This document shows, one piece after another, positions 18,408 through 28,500 of a stretch of DNA of 64,000 nt. The notes beneath the pieces were generated by a model that saw only the letters and a program-made list of their open reading frames with translations, was not told where the DNA came from and did not search any database. A program made the translations under genes and the position numbers. This DNA is from Symbiodinium natans (Eukaryota > Sar > Dinophyceae > Suessiales > Symbiodiniaceae), in the NCBI GenBank assembly GCA_905221605.1, contig CAJNDS010002166.1, forward strand, positions 538,041-602,040, read 5' to 3'. Each line of letters opens with the position of its first letter. The stretch's first letter is position 1.

Positions 18408-18791
18408 GCACGCGGATCTGTGTACGTCCGCTTGCCCTTGTTCGTTGCCGGCTGCTCTGACTGCTTCTCCATTCTCTTCTGCATTCTTCTGCTTCTCCCT
18501 CTCGATCTTTTGGCAAAAATGGACCTCCATTTTAGAAGGCTGCGGTGTTGAGGCATCGGCTTCAGATGCGGAAAGATTCATTTCGAGCTCCAGGCCGTTT
18601 CTTGCTGTGACGATCTGGAAGTTGCTTTGGCCTTTGGCTTTAACTTTTGGAGAAGCTCGAACACGACGATTGCGTCCTGCAGTTCCCATGGAAACTTGAC
18701 CTCCGTTCCCAGGGCAGCCATTGCAAGTGTTTTTGCCATGAACTCTTGCAGGCTTTTGCAAAAAAAGGGAAACTTCTGATCCACAACGCAA
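18408..18791 (-). CDS. Upstream part of the transposase frame, cut off by one TGA
   Basis: The same minus-strand frame as the transposase, separated from it by the single TGA at 18405-18407. It reads basic and helical sequence such as CQKIEREKQKNAEENGEAVR. Either one nonsense mutation split a ~540-codon gene, or an exon boundary lies here (AG|TCC follows the TGA). A different frame at 18578-18892 is also open (MAALGTEVKFPWELQDAIVV), so the true 5' exon is not settled. Confidence 0.45.
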
Positions 18792-19432
18792 GCATGCAAT
18801 TCATGAATTCTCAAGCAAAAAACATCAAGCACAGTCCCTTGTGTTTCACCTTCTTGAAAGGAACCTCCACAGCAGAACAAATTGGCAGACAACTAACAAC
18901 TGTGTGGAGCACAGAAGCGTCTATTTGGCCTCCCTTGCCTCCTTCAGCCAATGTGAAAGACACAGCAGTTTTTTTTAAATTTCAATTTGTACAAACATTT
19001 TTTCAGTGTGCAGGTTGTAGGCCTTGCATCATTTGAATCCTAGAATCTCTTTCTCAAGTTCATTTTCTTTCGTTTTTCACTTTCTTTGCCTGAAAAAATA
19101 AAAATCTTGTTGACAAGTGCACAAATTTGGCATTTTTGGAATTTGTTGTTCATTTACTCAAAAATTCATGTTGGCATGTTTCTTTAAAGTCTATTGGAAA
19201 CACTCATTTAAATTGACTTAGAATGCATTAATGCCATGTTAGAATCATGAAAGAAGATTTTTTGCTTTCCAAAGAATAATTGTTAACAGAGCACGTGCCA
19301 TGGTGCCTCTATAAAAGATGCAGCATCAGAAGTGCTGCAGCATCTTTGTTAGATGTGGCACCACGGATGTCAATGTTTTGCCACCTGTGGTGCATCGTCC
19401 AAGAAAAGAATGTGCATTGAAGATGGCAAGAC

Positions 19433-19457
19433 TGCCACCTGTAATGCCGCGCCCGCC
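19433..19457 (-). repeat. Right terminal inverted repeat
   Basis: Minus-strand GGCGGGCGCGGCATTACAGG plus TGGCA, the partner of the left end. Confidence 0.78.
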
Positions 19458-19465
19458 AAATTAAA
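19458..19465. repeat. 8-bp target-site duplication, right copy
   Basis: AAATTAAA directly after the right terminal repeat. Confidence 0.8.
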
Positions 19466-20140
19466 CCAAATCAAGTAACCATTTGAACGAACGCATCAGC
19501 CATTCAAAATAAACTAGAATTGTTGTGAAGATGCCAATCAAAAGGCCAGTCAAAAAATTTGCTTAAGAAAAAAGATTTAAGCAGTAGATCCTTGTTGTTG
19601 CACGAATGAAGCCGTAAAGACCATAAAATTAAATTTAAAAAGGAAACTCTCTTAGGTCAACTGCACAGGATGCCTTTTTTTTTCAGCAGGCGCCTCTTTA
19701 CTACATCAGTAACCAAAAAAATCCAGCGAACAAGCAGCAACAAAAAAAAAAAAACCAAACTACTAAGTTTCCCGCAAGAGTTCTCGTGACCTACTACACC
19801 TAAAGCAAGCAAAAAAACGTGTACAGTCACTCCGACCAGCTTTTAAAGACACACATCCCTACAACTCAAGCACTTCAAAAGGCTTTGCCAATAAGAGCAG
19901 CACTTCCGTCTCCAAACAAAGCAAACAATCTAACCTTAAAACAGGCCTTATCTTTTGGATTTCCTTCATTTGTTTTGCTGAGTCTCCACCTTGAAAGACT
20001 TATTCCATGTTTTTGTTTGCCAAAGTTGATTTTTAAGATTCTTAACTCTCATCTTTGCTCAAGCAAGAGAAATTCTGTTCAATTGTGCAATATTTTACAA
20101 CTCTGGCTTCTTTGCAGTTGTTTCATCGATTTTGCCAAAG
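19466..20140. other. AT-rich DNA without recognised gene
   Basis: Low-GC sequence with short A and T runs. The longest frame (19819-20205, plus) has skewed composition and no domain, so nothing is annotated. Confidence 0.6.
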
Positions 20141-20420
20141 TTCAAAAGAAAACAATGTTTTTGCAGTTCTTGCTCACATTGAAACAAAAAACAATTGAAC
20201 ACTAACCTCTTCTCATTGTGGCCAGAACGACTTCAGAGTTTGCCCAGCCTTGATTTCCATTTCCTTTTCTTTTAAACTGGCGCCCTTGATTCTGTGTCTT
20301 TTGTTTTGGTTGCGTGATTCAAAGCAATTTGACAATTTTTAAATTTTCTAAACTTTCCAAAACGTTTAAAAAAAAACTTAAAATTAACACTTGAGCAGTT
20401 GAAATTTGTGAAATTTTCTG
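20140..20420 (-). repeat. Inverted copy of the 21.88-22.26 kb segment
   Basis: The reverse complement of this stretch matches 21890-22260: shared pieces include the gene-like GGCGCCC...CAACC block, TGGCCAGAACGACTT/AAGTCGTTCTGGCCA, and TTTTTGCAGTTCTTGCT/AGCAAGAACTGCAAAAA. Together they form an inverted pair about 1.5 kb apart. Confidence 0.65.
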
Positions 20421-20542
20421 ATTGTTTGCTTGGACTTGTTCACACCTGAAAAACATACTTCTGCAGCTTGTGCTTTTCACATTGCACGGAAAATGCGAAA
20501 ATGCTTGCAGCAAAAACTTGTTGCCTTCAATGTGTGTTTCTT

Positions 20543-20894
20543 GTTTGACATTGTAAATGGGTGTGGTGTGTTGGTTTTCGACGTTTTGGGCAGAGAGTCG
20601 TGTGTGTTATAAAGTGTGGTGTGTGTTATTATGTGGTGCAAAAGTGGCTTCAGTGGGCGGTGTGCGTTTGCGTGCATGTCGGCTGGGTTCTGCGGCTGTT
20701 CAAGTGTGGAAGTGTGCAAGTGGTAAAAGGTGTGTGGATTTGGAGACAAAAAGAGGGCAAGGAAATTAATTCCAAGACGAAGGGAAGCCAAAGTAACCTC
20801 TGCACAGAGCGCCCAGTTTGAAAGAAAGGTTTCTTCAACTTAAGTTGTTTTGGCCATAATAAGAGGTTAGTTGTAATTGTTTTTTTGTTTTGTT

Positions 20895-20950
<56 letters not shown>

Positions 20951-23112
20951 CGATTGTTAGCAAGAACTGCAAAAACATTTGGAAAGAAGCCAGAGTCGTG
21001 AAACTTACACAATTTTCTTAGATTTAGCAGCAGATTGTAACACTTCTTTGTTTTTTTTTAGTTCAGATTGCCTTAGCACGTCTAAACAGAATTTCTCTTG
21101 CTTTTTGTTCAATGTTTTCTTTGGTTTTTTTTTGTTGGGATGATCTCTCGGTTAAGTTGCAAGCTTCAGAAAAAGAGAGTTTCAAGAAACCGCCCTAAAC
21201 CGTTTAGCAAGTGTGTTGGTGAGTGCTGTCAGCCCGGTAAGCTGTCGATTAACCAGAAAGACAGTGAAACAATTGCAATCGGAACTTAAGATATGCATAA
21301 GAATGTGCATTTTGTGGTTTTGGCTGTTTTTCTAAGTGTGCATGTGCAAGAGTGTTGTGGATGTGTGTGTGTCAGTGTGTGGGTAAAGGGTAAGGCATGA
21401 AGTCTTAGAAGTGACACCAAACAAAAAAAACAGTGACCTTGCAGTGGTGTCTGTGTGTGTTTACCTTGTTTTTACATTGTGAATGGGTGTGGTGTGTTGT
21501 GGTTTTCGGCGTTTTTGGCAGAGAGTCGTGTGTGTCATGGAGTGTGGTTGTGTGTCATTATGTGGTGCAAAGTGGCTTCAGTGGGCGGTGTGCGTTTGCG
21601 TGCATGTCGGCTGGGTTCTGCGGCTGTTCAAGTGTGGAAGTGTGCGGGTGGTGAAAGGTGTGTGGATTTGGAGACACAAAAAGAGGGCAAGGAAATCAAT
21701 TCCAAAAGGTAGGGAAGCCAAAGTGACCTCCGCACAGAAATCAACTGCAGGACGAGACAAGTTCAACCGTGGTGTTGATTCGTTAAAAGCCAAACCACTT
21801 GACAATTGCAAAGTGTATTACCAGAATGTGAATAAGTGCGAGCGAAGCAAGCGAAACACCAGAGTAAATTCAACAAATTGACCTGCTCCAGTGTTGATTT
21901 TAAGGTTTTTTTCAACATTTTCGGAGAGTTCAGAAATTTTGAAAATTCGTTGAATGGTGCTGAATCCAGGGAAGAATTGCAACACGCAACCAAAACGAAA
22001 GACAAAGAATTGAGGGCGCCCAGTTTGAAAGAAAGGTTTCTTCTGCTCAATCTTCTGTCAAATTTCAGTGTGCCTTGAATTTCTGTTTGGTCATTTTGGA
22101 AAATTAAAGAGAAGAGCGCAATCGAAGCTTTGTCAAAAAAGTCGAATGGAATGGAAATCGAGGCTGGGCAACTCTCAAGTCGTTCTGGCCATGATGAGAA
22201 GAGGTCAGTGTGATTGTTTTTTTTCAATGTTAGCAAGAACTGCAAAAACATTGGTTTTTCTTTTTGAACTTCGGCGAAATTGGAAAGAAGCCAGAGTCGT
22301 GAAACTTACACAATTTTCTTAGATTCAGCAGGAGATTCATGCACAGCAACACTTTTTTGTTTTTTTCAGTTCAGATTGCCTTAGCACGTCTAAACAGAAT
22401 TTCTCTTGCTTTTTGTTCAATGTTTTCTTTGGTTTTTTGTTGGGATGATCTCTCGGTTAAGTTGCAAGCTTCAGAAAGAGAGAGTTTCGAGAAACCGCCC
22501 TGAACCGTTTAGCAAGTGTGTTGGTGAGTGCTGTCAGCCCGGTAAGCTGTCGATTAACCAGAAAGACAGTGAAACAATTGCAATCGGAACTTAAGATATC
22601 CATAAGAATGTGCATTTTCTGGTTTCGGCTGTTTTTCTGAGTGTGCATGTGCAAGAGTGTTGTGGATGTGTGTGTGTGTGTGTGTGAGCAAAGGTGGTTG
22701 CAAAGTGGGTTGGTTTGCGGGTGTCTTTGGCTTTAGTGTGCAAGGAAAGTGTCAGTGTGTGGGTAAAGGGTAAGGCATGGAGTCTCAGAAGTGACACCAA
22801 ACAAAAAAACAGTGACCTTGCAGTGGTGTCTGTGTGTGTTTACCTCGTTTTTACATTGTGAATGGGTGTGGTGTGTTGTGGTTTTCGGCGTTTTTGGCAG
22901 AGAGTCGTGTGTGTCATGGAGCGTGGTGTGTGTCATTATGTGGTGCAAAGTGGCTTCAGTGGGCGGTGTGCGTTTGCGTGCATGTCGGCTGGGTTCTGCG
23001 GCTGTTCAAGTGTGGAAGTGTGCGGGTGGTGAAAGGTGTGTGGATTTGGAGACACAAAAAGAGGGCAAGGAAATCAATTCCAAAAGGTAGGGAAGCCGAA
23101 GTGACCTCCGCA
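20543..23112 (+). repeat. AT-rich duplicated block, three partial copies
   Basis: A ~270-bp segment (GTGGGCGGTGTGCGTTTGCG ... GGGAAGCC) occurs at 20543-20820, 21476-21740 and 22853-23112. A preceding ~400-bp segment (GCCTTAGCACGTCTAAACAG ...) occurs at 21064-21487 and 22372-22866. The second and third units are largely intact and >90% alike by eye. Open frames (about 65-130 codons) occur in parallel in each copy but differ by frameshifts, so they are probably not genes. Confidence 0.75.
20881..20950. repeat. Poly-T tract of about 50 nt
   Basis: A T run broken only by two G at its left end. The paralogous position near 22215 has only about 8 T, so the tract expanded after duplication. Confidence 0.85.
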
Positions 23113-23114
23113 GT

Positions 23115-23335
23115 ATGTTTTCCTCGACCTCCGGCTCGGTCGAACAGCTTTTGGGGATTCCAGCTTGCTTTGGGGAAGTGGAGACGGAGGAGTTGGTGGT
23201 GAACACCAGCGGCATCCCTGTGGGGCAGCCGATGCTCATCAACGAGCTGAGGGCCATAGTGGCTCCATCGGTGGATCAGGCCACCTTGACAACCACCCTC
23301 ATCGAAGAGCACGGTCGGCGTGCAGAGCATGCGAG
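23115..23335 (+). CDS. Possible first exon of an unrecognised gene
   Basis: ATG opens MFSSTSGSVEQLLGIPACFG, then EVETEELVVNTSGIPVGQPM and LINELRAIVAPSVDQATLTT, with a clear GT donor (GCGAG|GTACGG) at 23335. The GC content and protein-like composition change sharply from the duplicated AT-rich DNA that ends just upstream. No domain is recognised and the next exon was not identified. Confidence 0.5.
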
Positions 23336-24470
23336 GTACGGATATGTTTTGACAACGATGGGGGGTGATAGGCCCCGATGTGAGTGCCACCATCCGCCAA
23401 CCTCACCTTCCATGCGAGCAAAGGGCCTTCTGGAGAAACAACCAGGTTGAATTCGGCTGACACTCAAAAAGTTCCTCATCTATTTGGACGCATTGAGGGT
23501 CATGAAGCTGTATCCTGGCCAATACAAGTGCCTTCATTCGCTTAACTGCGTATATGGATGATAATAGTGCTGCGGCCAAAGGTGTAAGGTGGATAAACCA
23601 AGCGCAAAGAACCTTCGCCCCTGCCCACTCTGCTGGCCTGCAAGTGCTGCAACATAATTGCTGCCAGATTGGCATTTGCAATCTTTGCAATTTCCCGGTA
23701 GAGGCACGGAAAGCCTTCCGTACCTGTGGCGCAGCCTCACTTTCACCAGATCTGATTCCACCTTGTAGCACTCTAAGACTTGGCTTCCCGTCGCGTAGCC
23801 TAACTTTCCACACGAGTGCCAGAAGGTTATCGCAGGATGTGCGCCATCTTGCCGGCAGTCCGCTTCTTGGGTTTCGCGGCCGGGCGTGAGTTCGGTGAAT
23901 CCCTGCTTGAATCTCTTCCAGGCATGTGTTCTGCCATGCGTGCGTCCTTCTGGTTGTGGTTGCTGATGCAGCTGCGATGGGAGGATGCAGCACTTGGCTG
24001 TCCCGCAGTTAACTGATGGCATTTGTCTCTCCGACAACTCCCACATGTTGGACCGAAATCTAGACTAGCAGCTGCCAAAGGCCTCAGGCCAAAAAGGACC
24101 TATTTCCACATTCGATCGTATTTGCATCTCAGACCTATCCCAGCGTACCCAGTGCACACGACCTTTGTTGTGGCATTGGATCCCACCTGGGATGACCCTG
24201 TAGCGATGGAAGAAGGGTTCCCCGATGTCAGTGTGAGAACCAGAGTCTGCCAAAGTCCGCATTTCTAACTCATGGGTCCCTTTCTTTCGCTGTGCCCCTG
24301 CGTTGGCAGGGGGGGTGGTAGGAGGTAGGATGGTAAGGATGCGGTCGCCCAAATCTCACTCGCGTCTTCACAGCGCATGCAGCAGAAAAGTTCTGCAACC
24401 AACGTTCAGTTAATGGCGACTGGGGCCTGCAGGCCAGGCTCCGAAAAAGGGAGTTTCTCTCATATCCAGG
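23336..24470. other. Unassigned sequence with overlapping frames on both strands
   Basis: Minus frames of 196 and 170 codons and a plus frame of 111 codons overlap here. A minus-strand piece reads FWHSCGKLGYATGSQVLECY, then later NCKDCKC, faintly zinc-binding in look. None is convincing enough to call as a gene. Confidence 0.35.
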
Positions 24471-25433
24471 CGTAAGATCTAGGCTTTAGGGTTGAGGGTT
24501 GGCCCTACATTGGGACAACCTTTCGCTCGTTTGAAAACGTTTCGTCTTCTCCCAAAATAGTGGCACCCCTTCACAGAATATCCGATTCGGCAGGGTCCCG
24601 GAAAAGGTATTTGTATTCAGAGAATCCCATACCAGTCTCTGCATTCCTGATGAAACGACCATGTTGAGAAAGTCGAACTGGATGAGGATGGGACATGTTT
24701 TGCGGGGACATCCGAATGAAGAAACCATCTCGTGTTAGCATCGGGAATGGGATTTCCGGTCCGATTCCACGCTTCGCATACCCTAAACAGTAAACCCTAA
24801 ACCCTAAACCCTAAACTCTAGACCCTAAACCCTAAACCCTACATGGAACTGGCTGGCTCCGCCATGTTCCGCCCTCGGGCAGAAACGTTGCATTCTCTAC
24901 CGAGTGCGAATTGTGATCTGGTTTCATACATTCTGCAATATGCTACCGTTATGCTAAGACAAAGAACACTGTAATGTACTCGAATCCTTTAGCGTGCTGC
25001 AAAGTCTCCGAAAGCTGCCAAACTCCGCGAGAACGATCTCCCAAGGCCATACGCGAGGACGGAGGAACGAGTGGCTAACAGCGAAGCTCTGAGAGACTGA
25101 TATCTGCCTTTAGAGAAGTAGAAAATAGCCAGGGTTTAGGGTTTAGGGTTCAGGGTTTAGGTTTTCGGGTTGCGGGTGTAGGGTTCAGGGTTTAGGGAGG
25201 TATTACCTGGGACTTCTGTTGCATGCAACACGAGGCAGTACACGCGTAGTGATTTCGGTGTCAAGGTGAGTTTAGCAAGCAGGAAAACGCAGCAACTTGC
25301 AAGCAGGAGGTTCCTTGAGCTTAAAGGTGGCAGAAATTCACGATCCAGGCGGGCATTTCTCAGTTAAGGTGTTGCAGTTTTAGCCCAGACTGGACTCGAA
25401 GCCCTTGTCAGCCAATTAAGCATCCATGTTGCC

Positions 25434-25510
25434 ATGGGATCCGGTGCGAGCTTCGGGCAAGCGAGCAACCGAGCCAAGCGGTACCGCAAGAACAAGGAGA
25501 ACTTTGACGG
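25434..25510 (+). CDS. Gene A exon 1 (start codon)
   Basis: ATG followed by GSGAS, then basic residues to KENFD. The exon runs into GGGTTTAGG, so the telomeric motif itself supplies the GT donor. Phase with exon 2 would favour ending two bases earlier. Confidence 0.62.
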
Positions 25511-28500
25511 GTTTAGGTTCTAAACCGAACCTGAAACCCTGAACCCATGAACAAGCCCTAAACCAAAAAGCCCGAAGAAGGATGCGAGCTCGGAGAGCGT
25601 GGGGAAGAAGCCGTCGGAGAGGGAGTGGCCCACCGGAGGCGTATTTGAGGGTGCTTGCAAATCCGAGTTTAGGGTTTTCAGTTCAGGTTTCAGAGTTTAG
25701 GGTTAAAGGTTTACAGGGAGATTAAGGGTTGGTGACGCTTTGTTGGTGTACGGCTTGTAGGCTTTGAAGCTTCAACCCCAAACCCTAAACCAGCCATCCA
25801 CTCTTTACAAGACTTTTGCAGTTTTGAGAGATTTATTGGGGTCGTGTGGGGGTTTAAAAGGTGCCCAAAACACTCCCTAAGCACCCCAAACTAAAACCCT
25901 GAACTAAAACCCCTGAAGCTTTGTCCTAGGTGGCAATTTCCAAAATAGGGGTGCCCCGAATAGACCCCCCAACTACTCCCCAATCCGTATTGTAGGAACC
26001 CCCCAAAAAGGGTACCCTAAACCCTAAGCCCTAAGCCCTAAGCCCTAAGCCCTAAGCCCTAAACCCTAAACCCTAAACCCTAAACCCTAAACCCTAAACC
26101 CTAAACCCTAAACCCTAACCCCCCCCTACTTTCGGAAACCCCCAGATGCTGTGGGTGCCACGGCTGCGGGTGCTGCGGCACCCCGCGCACCAGCAGAGAA
26201 GGCAAGGACTCAGGGCCGCAAGGAGGGGGCGTTCAGGGTGCTTTTCGGGGTTGTTTGAGACTAGGGTTTAGGGTTAGGGTTCAGGGTTTAGGGTTTTAGG
26301 GTTTTGGGTGTGCCCTAGACCCTACATCTTCAAGACTCCCAGAAAGCCGACAACCCTGATCCTTCATGGAGCTTTACTTGGCCTCAGGGGTTCAACAGTC
26401 GCCACAATCTCTCACTTAGTAGGGCCAACTAAGCCCCATCAACTTTGACCCCGAAACCGGAAACCCGAAATCCCGTTGCCAACAGTTCCCCATAGTCCCC
26501 TTGGTTTTTAGACCTTTCATCCCCAACCAAAGAAGTGACAACTGAGGCGACAGAGCCTGCCCACCGGCCAGGCGAGGCTGGGGGGAGCTCAAGGGTTCAA
26601 GGTTTGGGGTTTGGGGTTCACGGTTTAGGGTTTAGGGTTTACTGTTCAGGGTTTAGGGTGTAGGGTTCAAATTTTGGGGTTTAGGGGTTAGGTTTCGGCG
26701 GGGTTTAGGGTTTAGGGTCTGGGTGTGGTTCTGGGCCTGAGGGCTCTTGCCACCGCAAGCCCCAAGCCCTACTTGGAGGTTCACGGGTAGCTAAGTGTAT
26801 TTCCAGGCGGCGATCATCGCTTTTTGGGGTGCTTGAGACCCTACTTACTTGTAACCCTGCACGTGTGCCTCCCAGCTAAATACAGCCTAAGCCCCGAACC
26901 CCAAAACCCTGGAGACCGACTGGAGACCCCAAACCCCAACCCTAAACCCCTAACCCTGCACCCTTGTCAAAACTCTAGTAACTCAAAACCCCACATGAGC
27001 GTCAGACTTCAGAACTGCCTGCCTCGGCCCTCGAGAATGGAAATCTCACAGAACAGGTAGACGGAGGATGGTGTTTGGTTTAGGGTTTAGGGTTTAGGGT
27101 TTAGGGTTTAGGGTTTAGGGTTTAGGGTTTAGGGTTTAGGGGTGAGTATCGTTTGGGGTTGAGGGTTCACATTGGCCCCTCCCCACACGGCCACCCGTAG
27201 GGCCACTGCTTGCATTTCAGGGCATGGCTTTCAGGTTAGAGGTAGGGTCTAGGGTGTATTGAGGGTTTAGGGGATTTAGGGTTTTGGGTTTAGGGTTCAG
27301 GGTCACAACCTATTTGGGGTACTTCTAGCACTACGTGTAGCTGTCCATGAAGCTTCAAGAGTCTTTGGGTGTTGTTGGGCCACTTCCTGCTCAAACTTCG
27401 GGCGCCTAAGCCCTGAACACCCTAAACCCAGGTTTAGGGTCTTGCCGAAGCTTCTCCAAGGATCTTTCAGTAACTCTAGAAGTCTGCGCTGCGGATCCCG
27501 AAGCCCCAAACCCTAAGTCCTGCACACCAGTGACATGTGCGGCCATGCTCACACTAGCGAACCAGGAATCTGCGCAACAGGTTGAGAGGTGTGGGCGCGC
27601 AGAGAAGCCGTTGGGCAGTGTAGGGGGTTTTTAGGATTGGGGTGAGAAGGCAAAAGAGTTTCCCTCGTAAAAGCCTGAGTTCAGACTACCCAAAGTACCT
27701 TCTACGCCCTGAACCGACTTGTCGGCACCTTGGAGGCCTGGCCAAGGCATCATGAAACCTTAAACTCTAAGCCAAAACCCGAAAACCCCAAATCTTCAAG
27801 CGAGATCCTTGCAATGTTCTTCCCACTCAGGGTGGATTTCGTCTGCTGGGCTCCCCCCAGCTGCGGGGCAGCATGCCAGGGTTGTTGAGGGTTTACGGTT
27901 TAGGGTCATTCAGGGTTTAGGTTGAGGGTCTCTTACTTGGAGGATCATTGGGTAGTATTCTGACTGCCCATGTCCGCAGCCGAAAGCCTTCTGAACCCCA
28001 AAGCTGTGAATCCCTGAGTTTCTAAGCCCAAGACCCCCTCAACCCTAAGCCCTATACCTCAACCCTCAACCCCAAACTAAACCCTAAACCCTATACCCTA
28101 AACCCAAAACCCTAAACCCTAAGCCCTAAACCCTAAACCCTCAACCCTCAACCCCAAACCCGAAACCCCCAAACCCCGAGCCTTGCTTGCGGAGCCAAGG
28201 TCCTGGAGACGATCTTGGAGACGATCGTCAGTTCCTTCAAGCACTGCGAGGCTCCAGTCCCCTGCCTTACATGAACACAGGGTTCACAGTCGTTTCTTAG
28301 GGGTTTAGGGTTTAGGGTTTAGGGTTTAGGGTTTAGGGTTTAGGGTTCCGGAGTTGGGCCTTAGGGTTACGGGTTGGTCGGGCTGCACAGGGACATTGCT
28401 GAGGGTGTCCCTTTTTTTTGGGAGTGCTGGAAAATAACACCGTAATTCAATCAGAAGGAGGTTTGGGATTCAGGGTAAAGGGTTGGGAACTTAGGGTTTT

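Larger units (their letters stand above)
16821..19457 (-). mobile_element. Complete Merlin-like (IS1016/IS1595 superfamily) DNA transposon
   Basis: A 2,637-bp element bounded by imperfect terminal inverted repeats and an 8-bp direct repeat AAATTAAA. The left end is GCCGGGCGCGGCGTGACAAG followed by TGGCA. The right end, read inward on the minus strand, is GGCGGGCGCGGCATTACAGG followed by TGGCA, giving 21 of 25 positions identical. It encodes a zinc-ribbon plus DDE-type transposase on the minus strand and an upstream frame. Intact ends and target duplication argue for fairly recent insertion. A single in-frame TGA may have disabled it. Confidence 0.82.
14960..24470. other. Telomere-array-free island
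   Basis: About 9.5 kb with no TTTAGGG/CCCTAAA array, against one every 0.3-1 kb elsewhere. It contains an intronless gene, a DNA transposon, and AT-rich duplicated DNA. From 14880 to 15200 only short frames are seen, probably a 3' flank of the next gene. Confidence 0.8.

Noticed and set aside
20650-21012. Lys-rich protein over the poly-T tract
   Set aside because: Created by the homopolymer; the parallel copies are frameshifted.
21433-22251. Cys/Val-rich plus frames in the AT-rich duplication
   Set aside because: They differ by frameshifts between copies, several frames are open at once, and no splice sites or motifs are visible.
23403-24046. Minus-strand protein with zinc-knuckle-like SCGKLGY
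   Set aside because: Only a partial motif; overlapping frames in both strands and no homologue recognised.
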